Part shown: piece by piece, positions 1 to 8,115 of the stretch
Position numbering within the stretch: the first letter of the stretch is position 1
Layout: each line of letters begins with the position of its first letter
NCBI RefSeq assembly: GCF_030406905.1
Contig: NZ_CP129137.1
Location: 2,111,001 to 2,175,000 of the forward strand
From: Streptomyces sp. HUAS CB01
GTDB lineage: Bacteria > Actinomycetota > Actinomycetes > Streptomycetales > Streptomycetaceae
Length of the DNA: 64,000 nucleotides
Reading direction: 5' to 3'
Notes under the pieces: model-generated
What the model saw: the letters and a program-made list of their open reading frames with translations, nothing else
Databases searched by the model: none
Told to the model about the DNA's origin: nothing
Program-made: the position numbers and the translations under genes

Positions 1-28
1 GGACGCGGGGCCCTCGGCCCGGGGAGCG

Positions 29-1705
29 TCACACCGTCCACCACGCCGTGGCGTCCGCGGGCAGGACGGCGAAGCCGTCGTTCACCGCGACCGGCGCACT
101 GGCCAGCAGGAGCGCGCCGGGTGCGGGGAGGCGGACCGGCGCGCCCGTGGTGTTGGTGGTGCAGACGAACCCCTCGCGGGACAGGGCCAGGACGCCGTCA
201 GGTGCGTCCAGCCATGTCACCGCCTCACCCGCGCCGAGGCCCGGGTGCTCCCGCCGGGCGGCGAGTGCCGCCCGGTAGAGCTCGAGGGTGGAGCCGGGCA
301 CCCCGGTCTGCGCCTCCACGCTCAGCTCGGCCCACTCGGCCGGCTGCGGGAGCCAGCTGCCGCCGCTGCCGAAGCCGTACGAGGAGCCCTCGCGGGTCCA
401 CGGGATCGGCACCCGGCAGCCGTCGCGGAACCCGTCCTGCCCCTCCGCCCGGAAGAACGACGGGTCCTGGCGCACCTCGTCCGGCAGGTCGGTGACGTCC
501 GGCAGGCCCAGCTCCTCGCCCTGGTAGACGTACGCCGAGCCGGGCAGCGCCAGCATCAGCAGCGTGGCCGCGCGGGCGCGGCGCAGACCGAGCTCGCGGT
601 CGCCCTGCTCGCGCAGCTGGGTGCCGAGGCCCGGCGGGTTGCCGAAGCGGGTGGCGTGCCGGGTGACGTCGTGGTTGGACAGCACCCAGGTGGTGGGCGC
701 CCCGACCGGGCGCATCGCGGCGAGCGAGCCGTCGATGACCTCGCGCAGCTCCTTCTCGTCCCAGTTGGTCGTCAGGTACTGGAAGTTGAAGGCCTGGTGC
801 ATCTCGTCGGGGCGGACGTACAGCGCGGTGCGCTCCACGGTCGGGGTCCACGCCTCGGCGACGAGGACGCGCTCGCCCTCGTACTCGTCGAGGATCCGCC
901 GCCAGGAGCGGTAGATCTCGTGGACGCCGTCCTGGTCGAAGAACGGCATGACATCGTTTCCGAGCAGCTTCAGCTGGTCCCCGGAGCCGATGTCGGGCAG
1001 ACCGGGCGCCTTGACCAGGCCGTGGGCGACGTCGACGCGGAAGCCGTCGGCGCCCAGGTCCAGCCAGAAGCGGAGGATCGAGCGGAACTCGTCCTGGACG
1101 GCCGGGTGCTCCCAGTTGAAGTCCGGCTGCTCCGGGGCGAACAGGTGCAGGTACCACTCGCCGGGGGTGCCGTCCGGGTTCGCCGTCCGGGTCCAGGCCG
1201 GGCCGCCGAAGATCGACTCCCAGTCGTTGGGCGGCAGTTCGCCGTCCGCGCCCTTGCCGGGCCGGAAGTGGAACCGCTCGCGCAGGCGGGAGCCGGGGCC
1301 CTCGCGCAGCGCCTGCCGGAACCAGTCGTGCTGGTCCGAGCAGTGGTTGGGCACGAGGTCGACGATGATGCGCAGGTCCAGGGCGTGGGCACTGCGGATC
1401 AGGGCGTCGGCGTCGTGGAGCGTGCCGAACATCGGGTCGATGGCACGGTAGTCGGCGACGTCGTAGCCCGCGTCGGCCTGTGGGGAGGCGTAGAACGGGC
1501 TGAGCCAGACCGCGTCGACGCCGAGCTCCTTGAGGTACGGGAGCCGGCTGCGTATCCCGGCGAGATCGCCCATGCCGTCGCCGTTGCCGTCGGCGAAGCT
1601 GCGCGGATAGACCTGGTAGATCACCGCGTCCCGCCACCATGGCGCAGGCTCGGCACGGTGGCCGGACGTCGTCGCGGTGGCGGGGGCAGCGAGGTGCTGG
1701 GTCAT
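29..1705 (-). CDS. aglA: alpha-glucosidase, GH13 (maltose/oligo-1,6-glucosidase type), paralogue 1
   Basis: Predicted cytoplasmic 558-residue retaining alpha-glucosidase that would cleave glucose from imported maltodextrins. The GH13 barrel starts at about residue 25 (DAVIYQVYPRSF). The catalytic residues are visible: nucleophile Asp225 in GFRVDVA, acid/base Glu284 in VAEAW and Asp346 in LSNHD. The length is normal for the family. I chose the ATG at 1705, preceded by AGGGATGA; reading open to 1747 would add 14 residues with no homology. It lies 49 bp downstream of malG on the same strand, so it is probably the last gene of malEFG-aglA. Part of the 3' half (270-491) is nearly identical to the second copy at 5226-6893. 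Confidence 0.93.
   Translation of the reverse strand: MTQHLAAPATATTSGHRAEPAPWWRDAVIYQVYPRSFADGNGDGMGDLAGIRSRLPYLKELGVDAVWLSPFYASPQADAGYDVADYRAIDPMFGTLHDADALIRSAHALDLRIIVDLVPNHCSDQHDWFRQALREGPGSRLRERFHFRPGKGADGELPPNDWESIFGGPAWTRTANPDGTPGEWYLHLFAPEQPDFNWEHPAVQDEFRSILRFWLDLGADGFRVDVAHGLVKAPGLPDIGSGDQLKLLGNDVMPFFDQDGVHEIYRSWRRILDEYEGERVLVAEAWTPTVERTALYVRPDEMHQAFNFQYLTTNWDEKELREVIDGSLAAMRPVGAPTTWVLSNHDVTRHATRFGNPPGLGTQLREQGDRELGLRRARAATLLMLALPGSAYVYQGEELGLPDVTDLPDEVRQDPSFFRAEGQDGFRDGCRVPIPWTREGSSYGFGSGGSWLPQPAEWAELSVEAQTGVPGSTLELYRAALAARREHPGLGAGEAVTWLDAPDGVLALSREGFVCTTNTTGAPVRLPAPGALLLASAPVAVNDGFAVLPADATAWWTV
270..491. repeat. inverted near-identical tract shared with 6431-6652
   Basis: A 222-bp stretch inside this alpha-glucosidase gene matches the reverse complement of 6431-6652 with one mismatch that I could find (position 389, Glu versus Asp codon). 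On both sides the two genes diverge at synonymous positions. The tract encodes the segment from DLPDEVRQDPSFF to TLELYRA. This pattern suggests gene conversion between the paralogues. Confidence 0.85.
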
Positions 1706-1754
1706 TTCATCCCTGGGATGGTGGTGGTTGGGGGGAACGTACGGCACGTGCGGG

Positions 1755-2603
1755 TCAGCCCTTGACTGCGCCCGCCGACACGCCCGTGACCAGATGGCGC
1801 TGCGCGAAGAGGAAGACGATCGCGGCCGGGATGGCGATCAGCACGGAGGCCGCGGTCATCGGCCCCCACTGGGCGCCGTACTGGTTGACGAACTTCTGCA
1901 GTCCGCCGGCGAGGGTCAGGTTCTCGTCGCCGACCATGAAGGCCGAGGCGTACGCGACCTCGCCCCACGCGGTGATGAACGAGTAGAAGGCCGTGACCGC
2001 GATGCCGGGCTTGGCGAGGGGCAGGATGAGCCGCCAGAAGGTGCCGAACGGGGTGAGCCCGTCGACCTGCCCCGACTCGTCGATCTCGCGCGGGATGGTG
2101 TCGAAGAACCCCTTCATCATCCAGGCGCAGAAGGGCACCGCGATGGTGAGGTACGTGATGACGAGGCCGGCCGGCTCGTTGAGCAGGCCCAGGTTCGACA
2201 TGATGTTGTAGATCGGCACGATGAGGACCGCGACCGGGAACATCTGGGTGATCAGCAGCGTCCACATCAGTCCCCGCTTGCCGGGGAAGCGGAAGCGGCT
2301 GACGGCGTAGCCGGTGGTGGCGGCCACGAAGACGCCGAGGACCGTGGTGAGGCCGGCGACGAGCAGCGAGTTGCCGAACCAGGTCAGGAACTCGGTGTCC
2401 TCCAGCAGCTTCGTGTAGTTCTCGAGCGTCGTCTCCTTCACGAAGTCCGTGGTGGTCGCGTAGCTCGCCGGCTTCAGCGAGGTCAGCAGCACCCACAGCA
2501 CCGGGAAGACGGCGATCACGGAGGCGACGAGCAGCGTGAGGTGGAGCCCCGCCGAGGCGAGCGGCGAGCGGCGGCCGCGCGCCGGGACGTTGGTCGTGGT
2601 CAC
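1755..2603 (-). CDS. malG: maltose/maltodextrin ABC transporter permease MalG
   Basis: Integral membrane subunit of a carbohydrate ABC importer, 282 residues. The N-terminal membrane segment lies at about residues 18-40, and several further helices follow. The cytoplasmic EAA-type loop that docks the ATPase is at about 170-195 (DESGQVDG, then FWRLILPLAKPG). It starts at a GTG overlapping the malF stop as GTGA, which indicates translational coupling. No ATPase gene is present in the locus; in Streptomyces the shared ATPase MsiK usually serves such systems (family knowledge). It pairs with MalF and the binding protein MalE. Confidence 0.93.
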   Translation of the reverse strand: MTTTNVPARGRRSPLASAGLHLTLLVASVIAVFPVLWVLLTSLKPASYATTTDFVKETTLENYTKLLEDTEFLTWFGNSLLVAGLTTVLGVFVAATTGYAVSRFRFPGKRGLMWTLLITQMFPVAVLIVPIYNIMSNLGLLNEPAGLVITYLTIAVPFCAWMMKGFFDTIPREIDESGQVDGLTPFGTFWRLILPLAKPGIAVTAFYSFITAWGEVAYASAFMVGDENLTLAGGLQKFVNQYGAQWGPMTAASVLIAIPAAIVFLFAQRHLVTGVSAGAVKG

Positions 2604-3613
2604 CAGGTTTCTCCCTGCTTGCGGAGGACGCGCTGGTAGACAGCGGCGAAGACCATCAGGAGGACGAGGATCAGCACGCCCCAGGTGGAGGACTGGGCGA
2701 AGTCGCGCGGACTGATCTCGAACGAGAACTTGTACGCCTGGGTGACCAGGATCTGGGTGGCCTCACCGGGACCGCCCCGGGTGAGCAGGAAGATCACCGG
2801 GAACATGTTGAAGGTCCAGATGGTGCTCAGCAGGACGACGGTGGTGGACACCGACCGCAGCCCGGGCATGGTGATGTTGCGGAACCGCTGCCAGGCGTTG
2901 GCGCCGTCCATCTCGGCGGCCTCGTAGAGCTCGCCGGGGATGGACTGCAGTCCGCCGAGCAGGGCGACCATCATGAACGGGACGCCGAGCCAGACGTTGA
3001 CGGCGATCACCGAGAACTTGGCCCAGGTCGGGTCGTTGAGCCACGGCACCGCGTCGATGCCGCCGCCCGCGAGGAGCTTGTTGAGCAGGCCGTTGTCCTC
3101 GTTGTAGAGGAAGCGCCAGGCGAAGACGGAGACGAAGCCGGGCACGGCCCACGGCAGGATCAGCATCATCCGGTAGAACGACCGGCCGGCGATCCTGCGG
3201 TTGAGGATGTTGGCGAGGGCGAGGCCCAGACCGAACGTGACGGCCACGCAGGAGACCGTCCACACCAGCGTCCACCCGAGGGTGTCCAGGAACTGGCTGC
3301 CGGTGAGCGCGTCGGCGTAGTTGTCGAGCCCGACGAATTCGTACGTCGCGGGGAGGTGGTTCACCCCGATCGACCGCTCGACGTTCCGCTCGTTGGCGTT
3401 CGTCAGCGACAGGTAGACGCCGCGGACGAGCGGATAGCCGATGATCACGCCGATCACGATCACCACCGGGGCGACCATGGTCCAGGCGTACCAGTGCGTG
3501 GAGAGGGAGCGGCGGAGCTTGCCGGGCGCTCCTGCGGAGTCGCGGCGACGGCCGCGGGCCCTCCCGGGCTCCGCGGCCTTCGCCACCGACTGGCCGCTGG
3601 TGTGGACAGCCAT
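2600..3613 (-). CDS. malF: maltose/maltodextrin ABC transporter permease MalF
   Basis: Second permease subunit, 337 residues. A basic, Ala/Arg-rich cytoplasmic N-terminus of about 35 residues is followed by the first membrane helix (WTMVAPVVIVIGVIIGYPL). The EAA loop (EAAEMDGANAWQRF) lies at about residues 225-245. The start is the ATG at 3613, preceded by GAGGAAG; upstream in-frame sequence overlaps malE and shows no homology. It begins 20 bp after malE and overlaps malG by 4 bp, so malE-malF-malG form one transcript. Confidence 0.94.
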   Translation of the reverse strand: MAVHTSGQSVAKAAEPGRARGRRRDSAGAPGKLRRSLSTHWYAWTMVAPVVIVIGVIIGYPLVRGVYLSLTNANERNVERSIGVNHLPATYEFVGLDNYADALTGSQFLDTLGWTLVWTVSCVAVTFGLGLALANILNRRIAGRSFYRMMLILPWAVPGFVSVFAWRFLYNEDNGLLNKLLAGGGIDAVPWLNDPTWAKFSVIAVNVWLGVPFMMVALLGGLQSIPGELYEAAEMDGANAWQRFRNITMPGLRSVSTTVVLLSTIWTFNMFPVIFLLTRGGPGEATQILVTQAYKFSFEISPRDFAQSSTWGVLILVLLMVFAAVYQRVLRKQGETW

Positions 3614-3633
3614 CGGTCGGTCTTCCTCTTCCC

Positions 3634-4905
3634 TTACTTCCAGTCCTTGAGGAGCTTGCGGTAGGCGTCGCCCGCCGTCTTGGCTCCCTTCTCCGGGGTG
3701 GTCTGGCCGGTGAGGACCTTGGTGTACTCGGTCACGAGCGGGGCGAAGAGGCTGCCGCCCTCGGGGATCCAGGGGCGCTCGACGGCCTTGTCGACGACCG
3801 GCTTGAAGAAGGCGACCATCTCGTTGCCGGAGACGGTGGGCTTGTCGTAGACCGAGGTGCGGGTCGGCAGGAGGCTGAGCTCCTTGGCGACGGTGGTCTG
3901 GGACTCGACCGAGGTCATGTACTCGACGAAGGCGTAGGAGGCCTCGAGGTTCTTGGAGCCGGCGTAGACGGCGAGGTTGTGGCCGCCCTGCGGGGCGCCC
4001 TGGCCGTCGGAGCCCGCCGGGACCGGGACGATGCCCAGGTTGGACTTGTCCTTGAACTCCTTGCCGGCGTAGGTGTCGGTGACCGCCCACGGGCCGTTGA
4101 TCATCATGGCGACCTTGCCTTCCTTGAAGGCGGTCTGCATGTTGTTCCAGCCGTCGGTGGCGTCCGTCTTGGCGGCGCCGGAGTCGACGAGGTCCTTGAC
4201 GACCTTCATGGCCTTGACGCCGGCCGGGTTGTCGACGGTGATCTGCTTCTTCTCGGCGTCGACCAGGTTGCCGCCCTCGCCGTAGAGGAAGGACAGGAAC
4301 CAGTAGGCGTCGTCGCCGCGCAGGTAGAGGCCGGTCTTGCCGGTCTTTTCCTTGATCTTCTTGGAGACGGTCTTCAGCTGGGCGATCGAGGCCGGCGGCT
4401 GGACACCGGCCGCCTCGAAGATCTTCTTGTTGTAGAAGATGCCCATGGAGTCGATGACCTGCGGGACGGCGTAGGTCTTGTCGTTGTACTTCGTCGAAGC
4501 AGCGGCCTGCGGGAGGAAGTCCTTGTCCTCCTTGAGGGCCGAGGTGCCGTCCAGCGGGGCGAGGTAGCCCAGGTCCGCGAACTCGGGGGTCCAGGCCACC
4601 TCGGAGCGGATCACGTCGGGGGCGCCGGAGCCGGACTGGGCGGCGTTCTTGAACTTGTTCTGCGCCTCACCGAAGGGCACGTTCACATAGTTGATCTTGA
4701 CGTCGGGGTGCAGCTTGGTGAAGCCCTCGGCGAGCTTCTTGAAGACCTTGTCCTCGCTGCCGACGGTCGACGTGTCCCACCACGTGACCGTGCCCGACAG
4801 CTTGCCCGAGCTGCTCTTGCCGCCCTCGGCGTCGTCCCCGCCGCACGCGGTCGCCGTGAGCGCCAGGCTCGCGACCAGAGCGGTGGCCGCTATGCCACGT
4901 CGCAT
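3634..4905 (-). CDS. malE: maltose/maltodextrin-binding lipoprotein MalE
   Basis: Extracytoplasmic solute-binding protein of 423 residues that captures maltose or maltodextrins for MalFG. The signal peptide ends in the lipobox LTATAC with the lipidated Cys at residue 21; a Gly/Asp/Ser linker follows and then the type 1 binding fold (GTVTWWDTS onward). The ATG has a strong GAAGGAG site. It is the first gene of malEFG and is divergent from the alpha-glucosidase at 5226, across a 320-bp gap with a palindromic operator candidate, so MalR control is likely. Confidence 0.94.
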   Translation of the reverse strand: MRRGIAATALVASLALTATACGGDDAEGGKSSSGKLSGTVTWWDTSTVGSEDKVFKKLAEGFTKLHPDVKINYVNVPFGEAQNKFKNAAQSGSGAPDVIRSEVAWTPEFADLGYLAPLDGTSALKEDKDFLPQAAASTKYNDKTYAVPQVIDSMGIFYNKKIFEAAGVQPPASIAQLKTVSKKIKEKTGKTGLYLRGDDAYWFLSFLYGEGGNLVDAEKKQITVDNPAGVKAMKVVKDLVDSGAAKTDATDGWNNMQTAFKEGKVAMMINGPWAVTDTYAGKEFKDKSNLGIVPVPAGSDGQGAPQGGHNLAVYAGSKNLEASYAFVEYMTSVESQTTVAKELSLLPTRTSVYDKPTVSGNEMVAFFKPVVDKAVERPWIPEGGSLFAPLVTEYTKVLTGQTTPEKGAKTAGDAYRKLLKDWK

Positions 4906-5225
4906 GTGAACTCCTTCAACCTGGGCCGCTCCATCACGGCGCCGATTCGGTCAGGAACGTAACAAGGTTGAAAGAAGACCGAAAGACCTTGCGAGAGATT
5001 TCCGCAAGCGGCCGCGATCGTTACATCCGCGTGTCCTCACGGTTGCCGTTGTGCGCCTTGTCAACTGCGACAGGCGCCGCACCAGCGCTTCCGTGCGCCC
5101 GCGCAACTGCTTCCGCAAGAGATTGCAGCGCTGTTACCTTCGACATAGGTCGGCGTTGAACCGGAAGGTCCGGAAGATCCACGGAACGTCCGGAAGATCC
5201 AGAAACAACATCCGAAGGGGCGCCC
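4906..5225. promoter_or_regulatory. divergent malE / aglA2 control region
   Basis: This 320-bp gap holds no gene. It is visibly less GC-rich than its surroundings and contains a perfect inverted repeat (4988-5008), a repeated TTCCGCAAG half-site (5000-5008 and 5111-5119) and an imperfect GCGCCTTGTC / GACAGGCGC repeat at about 5054-5076. Both flanking start codons have good ribosome sites. The region most likely contains promoters for malEFG and the alpha-glucosidase with several MalR sites. I could not fix the promoter elements by eye. Confidence 0.7.
4988..5008. promoter_or_regulatory. palindromic operator candidate for MalR
   Basis: The arms CTTGCG and CGCAAG are perfectly complementary around a 9-nt centre. 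The TTGC...GCAA symmetry is typical of LacI-family operators, and malR lies 1.9 kb away in the same locus. The half-site TTCCGCAAG recurs at 5111-5119. The assignment to MalR is an inference. Confidence 0.65.
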
Positions 5226-6893
5226 ATGACGCAGGAGCTCGGCACGACCACCACGCCGCAGGTCAGCACGGTCGCCCCGGCGAGGCGTCCGGACCCGGCC
5301 GGGGACTGGTGGCGGGACGCCGTGATCTACCAGGTGTACGTCCGCTCCTTCGCCGACAGCGACGGCGACGGCATCGGCGACCTGCGCGGCATCCGGGCAC
5401 GGCTCCCCCACCTCGCGGAGCTCGGCGCGGACGCGGTCTGGCTGACCCCCTTCTACGCGTCACCGCAGGCCGACGGCGGCTACGACGTCTCCGACTACCG
5501 CGCCGTCGATCCGCTCTTCGGCGCCCTCGACGACGCCGACGACCTGGTCCGGGAGGCCCACCGGCTGGGCCTGCGGGTGATCGTCGACATCGTCCCGAAC
5601 CACACCTCCGACCAGCACGCCTGGTTCCGCTCCGCGCTCGCGGGCGGCCCGGAGCGGGCGTACTACCACTTCCGGCCCGGCAGGGGGGAGCACGGCGAAC
5701 TGCCGCCCAACGACTGGGAGTCGGTCTTCGGCGGCCCGGCCTGGACCCGGACCGCCGGCCCGGAGGGCCGTGGCGGCAGCTCCCGGCCGGAGGCCGGGGG
5801 GGAGTGGTACCTGCACCTCTTCGCCCCCGAGCAGCCCGATCTGAACTGGGAGCACCCCGCGGTGCGCGAGGAGTTCGACGCGGTCCTGCGCTTCTGGCTG
5901 GACCTGGGCGTCGACGGCTTCCGGATCGACGTCGCCCACGGGATGGTCAAGGCCGCCGGGCTGCCCGACATCGGCGCCCGGGAACAGGCCAAGATGATCG
6001 GCGCGCAGGTGCTGCCGTTCTTCGACCAGGACGGCGTCCACGAGATCCACCGCTCCTGGCGCCGGCTGCTCGACGGCTACGGCGGCGAGCGCATCGGCGT
6101 CGCCGAGGCCTGGGCGCCCAGCCCGGAGCGGCTCGCCCTGTACGTGCGCCCCGACGAGCTGCACCAGGCGTTCAACTTCCAGTTCCTGCGCTGCCCCTGG
6201 GACCCGGAGCGGATGCGGGAGGTCGTCGAGGCCTCGCTGGCGGCGACCGCGTCCGTCGGCGCGCCCACGACCTGGGTGCTGTCCAACCACGACGTGCCCC
6301 GGCACACCACCCGCTACGGCGGCGGGGCGGTGGGCCTGCGCCGGGCCCGGGCCGCCGCACTGCTGATGCTGGCGCTGCCCGGGTCCGTGTACCTCTACCA
6401 GGGCGAGGAGCTGGGCCTTCCCGAGGTCCTCGACCTGCCGGACGAGGTGCGCCAGGACCCGTCGTTCTTCCGGGCGGAGGGGCAGGACGGGTTCCGCGAC
6501 GGCTGCCGGGTGCCGATCCCGTGGACCCGCGACGGCTCCTCGTACGGCTTCGGCAGCGGCGGCAGCTGGCTCCCGCAGCCGGCCGAGTGGGCCGAGCTGA
6601 GCGTGGAGGCGCAGACCGGGGTGCCCGGCTCCACCCTCGAGCTCTACCGGGCCGCACTCGCGGTGCGGCGCGAACACCCGGGCCTCGGCGCCGGCGCGGG
6701 CGTGACCTGGCTCGAGGCCCCCGAGGGGGTGCTGGCCTTCGCCCGTGACGGGTTCGTCTGCACGACGAACACACGCGCCACGGACGTGGCGCTCCCCGCT
6801 CCCGGGAGTGCTCTGCTGTCCTCCACGCCGTCCGCGTTCGACGGCGGGACGGTCACGCTCCCCGCCGACTCGACCGTCTGGTGGGCAATCTGA
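5226..6893 (+). CDS. alpha-glucosidase, GH13, paralogue 2
   Basis: A 555-residue GH13 alpha-glucosidase, close paralogue of the gene at 29-1705. The catalytic triad is intact: Asp235 in GFRIDVA, Glu294 in VAEAW and Asp356 in LSNHD. Differences are concentrated in the N-terminal half: an insertion of about ten residues near 180-192 (GRGGSSRPEAGG) and the loss of a short segment after LSNHDVPRH. The ATG follows AAGGGG. It lies between malE and malR, and malR begins 25 bp after its stop. Expression should respond to MalR. It may differ from paralogue 1 in linkage preference, but nothing visible decides that. Confidence 0.92.
   Translation: MTQELGTTTTPQVSTVAPARRPDPAGDWWRDAVIYQVYVRSFADSDGDGIGDLRGIRARLPHLAELGADAVWLTPFYASPQADGGYDVSDYRAVDPLFGALDDADDLVREAHRLGLRVIVDIVPNHTSDQHAWFRSALAGGPERAYYHFRPGRGEHGELPPNDWESVFGGPAWTRTAGPEGRGGSSRPEAGGEWYLHLFAPEQPDLNWEHPAVREEFDAVLRFWLDLGVDGFRIDVAHGMVKAAGLPDIGAREQAKMIGAQVLPFFDQDGVHEIHRSWRRLLDGYGGERIGVAEAWAPSPERLALYVRPDELHQAFNFQFLRCPWDPERMREVVEASLAATASVGAPTTWVLSNHDVPRHTTRYGGGAVGLRRARAAALLMLALPGSVYLYQGEELGLPEVLDLPDEVRQDPSFFRAEGQDGFRDGCRVPIPWTRDGSSYGFGSGGSWLPQPAEWAELSVEAQTGVPGSTLELYRAALAVRREHPGLGAGAGVTWLEAPEGVLAFARDGFVCTTNTRATDVALPAPGSALLSSTPSAFDGGTVTLPADSTVWWAI
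6431..6652. repeat. inverted near-identical tract shared with 270-491
   Basis: This is the partner of the tract at 270-491, in opposite orientation and about 6 kb away. There is one mismatch over 222 bp, whereas immediately outside (codons for LPEVL versus LPDVT, and ALAVRREHPG versus ALAARREHPG) silent differences are frequent. Confidence 0.85.
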
Positions 6894-6904
6894 CATGCGA
6901 CCGG

Positions 6905-6910
6905 TACAGT
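6905..6910 (+). promoter_or_regulatory. leaderless-type -10 element of malR
   Basis: TACAGT fits the actinobacterial TANNNT -10 consensus and ends 8 nt before the ATG at 6919. No Shine-Dalgarno sequence precedes that ATG, so transcription probably starts at or next to the start codon and gives a leaderless mRNA. Confidence 0.6.
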
Positions 6911-6918
6911 CCAATCCC

Positions 6919-7950
6919 ATGACCGCACGGCTTGCCGACATCGCAGCCCAGGCGGGGGTCAGCGAGGCGACGGTCAGCCGGGTGCTGAACGGCAAGCCAG
7001 GCGTTGCCTCGACCACCCGCGAATCAGTGCTCGCCGCACTCGACGTCCTCGGCTACGAGCGCCCCGTGAAGCTGCGCCGCCGCAGCGCCGGACTCGTCGG
7101 GCTGATCACGCCCGAGCTGGAGAACCCCATATTCCCGGCCCTGGCCCAGGTCATCGGACAGGCACTGACCCGCCAGGGCTACACGCCGGTGCTGGCCACC
7201 CAGACCCCCGGTGGCTCCACCGAGGACGAACTCACCGAAATGCTGGTGGACCGGGGCGTATCGGGCATCATCTTCGTCTCCGGGCTGCACGCCGACACCA
7301 CGGCCGACATGCAGCGCTACGAGAAGCTCCGCGCCCAGGGCGTCCCCTTCGTGCTCGTCGACGGGTTCTCCCCGCAGGTGCAGGCTCCCTTCATCTCGCC
7401 CGACGACCGGGCGGCGATGCAGCTGGCCGTGACCCACCTCGTCTCCCTCGGCCACACCCGTGTCGGACTGGCCCTCGGGCCGCGCCGCTTCGTGCCGGTG
7501 CTGCGGAAGATAGAGGGCTTCGTCAAGGCCGTGCGGGACCAGCTCGGCCTGGACGAACGGCAGATCGAGTCCGAGCTGATCCAGCACTCCCTCTACACCC
7601 TGGAGGGCGGCCAGGCCGCGGCGTCCGCGCTGATGGACCGGGGCTGCACGGCCGTGGTCTGCGCGAGCGACATGATGGCGCTCGGCGCGATCCGGGCCGC
7701 ACGGCAGCGGGGGCTGGAGGTGCCCGACGACATCTCGGTGGTCGGGTTCGACGACTCCCCCCTCATCGCCTTCACCGACCCGCCGCTGACGACGGTCCGC
7801 AAGCCCGTCCCCGCCATGGGCCAGGCGGCGGTCCGCACGCTGCTGGAGGAGATCGGCGGAACGCCCGCGCCCCACAGCGAGTTCGTCTTCATGCCGGAGC
7901 TGGTGGTCCGCGGCTCGACCGCCGCGGGCCCTTTGCACGGTTCGCCCTGA
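6919..7950 (+). CDS. malR: LacI-family transcriptional repressor MalR
   Basis: A 343-residue regulator. The N-terminal LacI helix-turn-helix and hinge occupy about residues 2-55 (RLADIAAQAGVSEATVSRVL), followed by a periplasmic-binding-protein-like sensor domain from about 62 (LVGLITPELENPIFPAL). In Streptomyces this repressor binds near malE and responds to maltose or maltodextrin (family knowledge). I chose the ATG at 6919 because a leaderless -10 lies 8 nt upstream; an in-frame ATG at 6895 would add 8 residues but lacks a ribosome site. It follows the alpha-glucosidase by 25 bp yet seems to have its own promoter. A strong hairpin follows at 8019. Confidence 0.93.
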   Translation: MTARLADIAAQAGVSEATVSRVLNGKPGVASTTRESVLAALDVLGYERPVKLRRRSAGLVGLITPELENPIFPALAQVIGQALTRQGYTPVLATQTPGGSTEDELTEMLVDRGVSGIIFVSGLHADTTADMQRYEKLRAQGVPFVLVDGFSPQVQAPFISPDDRAAMQLAVTHLVSLGHTRVGLALGPRRFVPVLRKIEGFVKAVRDQLGLDERQIESELIQHSLYTLEGGQAAASALMDRGCTAVVCASDMMALGAIRAARQRGLEVPDDISVVGFDDSPLIAFTDPPLTTVRKPVPAMGQAAVRTLLEEIGGTPAPHSEFVFMPELVVRGSTAAGPLHGSP

Positions 7951-8018
7951 TCCGTCCCACCCGCTCGGCGGACCCCTCGACCGGACTCCCGAATTCCGGG
8001 AAACCCCAGGGAAATGCG

Positions 8019-8055
8019 GGGGCTCCGACTAGTCCTCAGGAGGGACCGGAGCCCC
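8019..8055 (+). terminator. hairpin terminator after malR
   Basis: GGGGCTCCG (8019-8027) and CGGAGCCCC (8047-8055) form a perfect 9-bp stem, with a further partial pairing inside the loop. It stands 69 bp after the malR stop and before the next promoter. No U-tract is present, as is usual in Streptomyces. Confidence 0.65.
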
Positions 8056-8115
8056 TCCCGAACCCGACCGAGGGATGATCGGAGCGGACGCACCCATCTG
8101 GCAGACTCTGCTCCT

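Noticed and set aside
245..1765. Long forward frame opposite the first alpha-glucosidase
   Set aside because: It is the antisense shadow of a clear GH13 gene, with no ribosome site and no family features.
5051..6748. Long forward frame overlapping the second alpha-glucosidase in another frame
   Set aside because: The Arg-rich composition and the perfect GH13 homology of the other frame show it is not coding.
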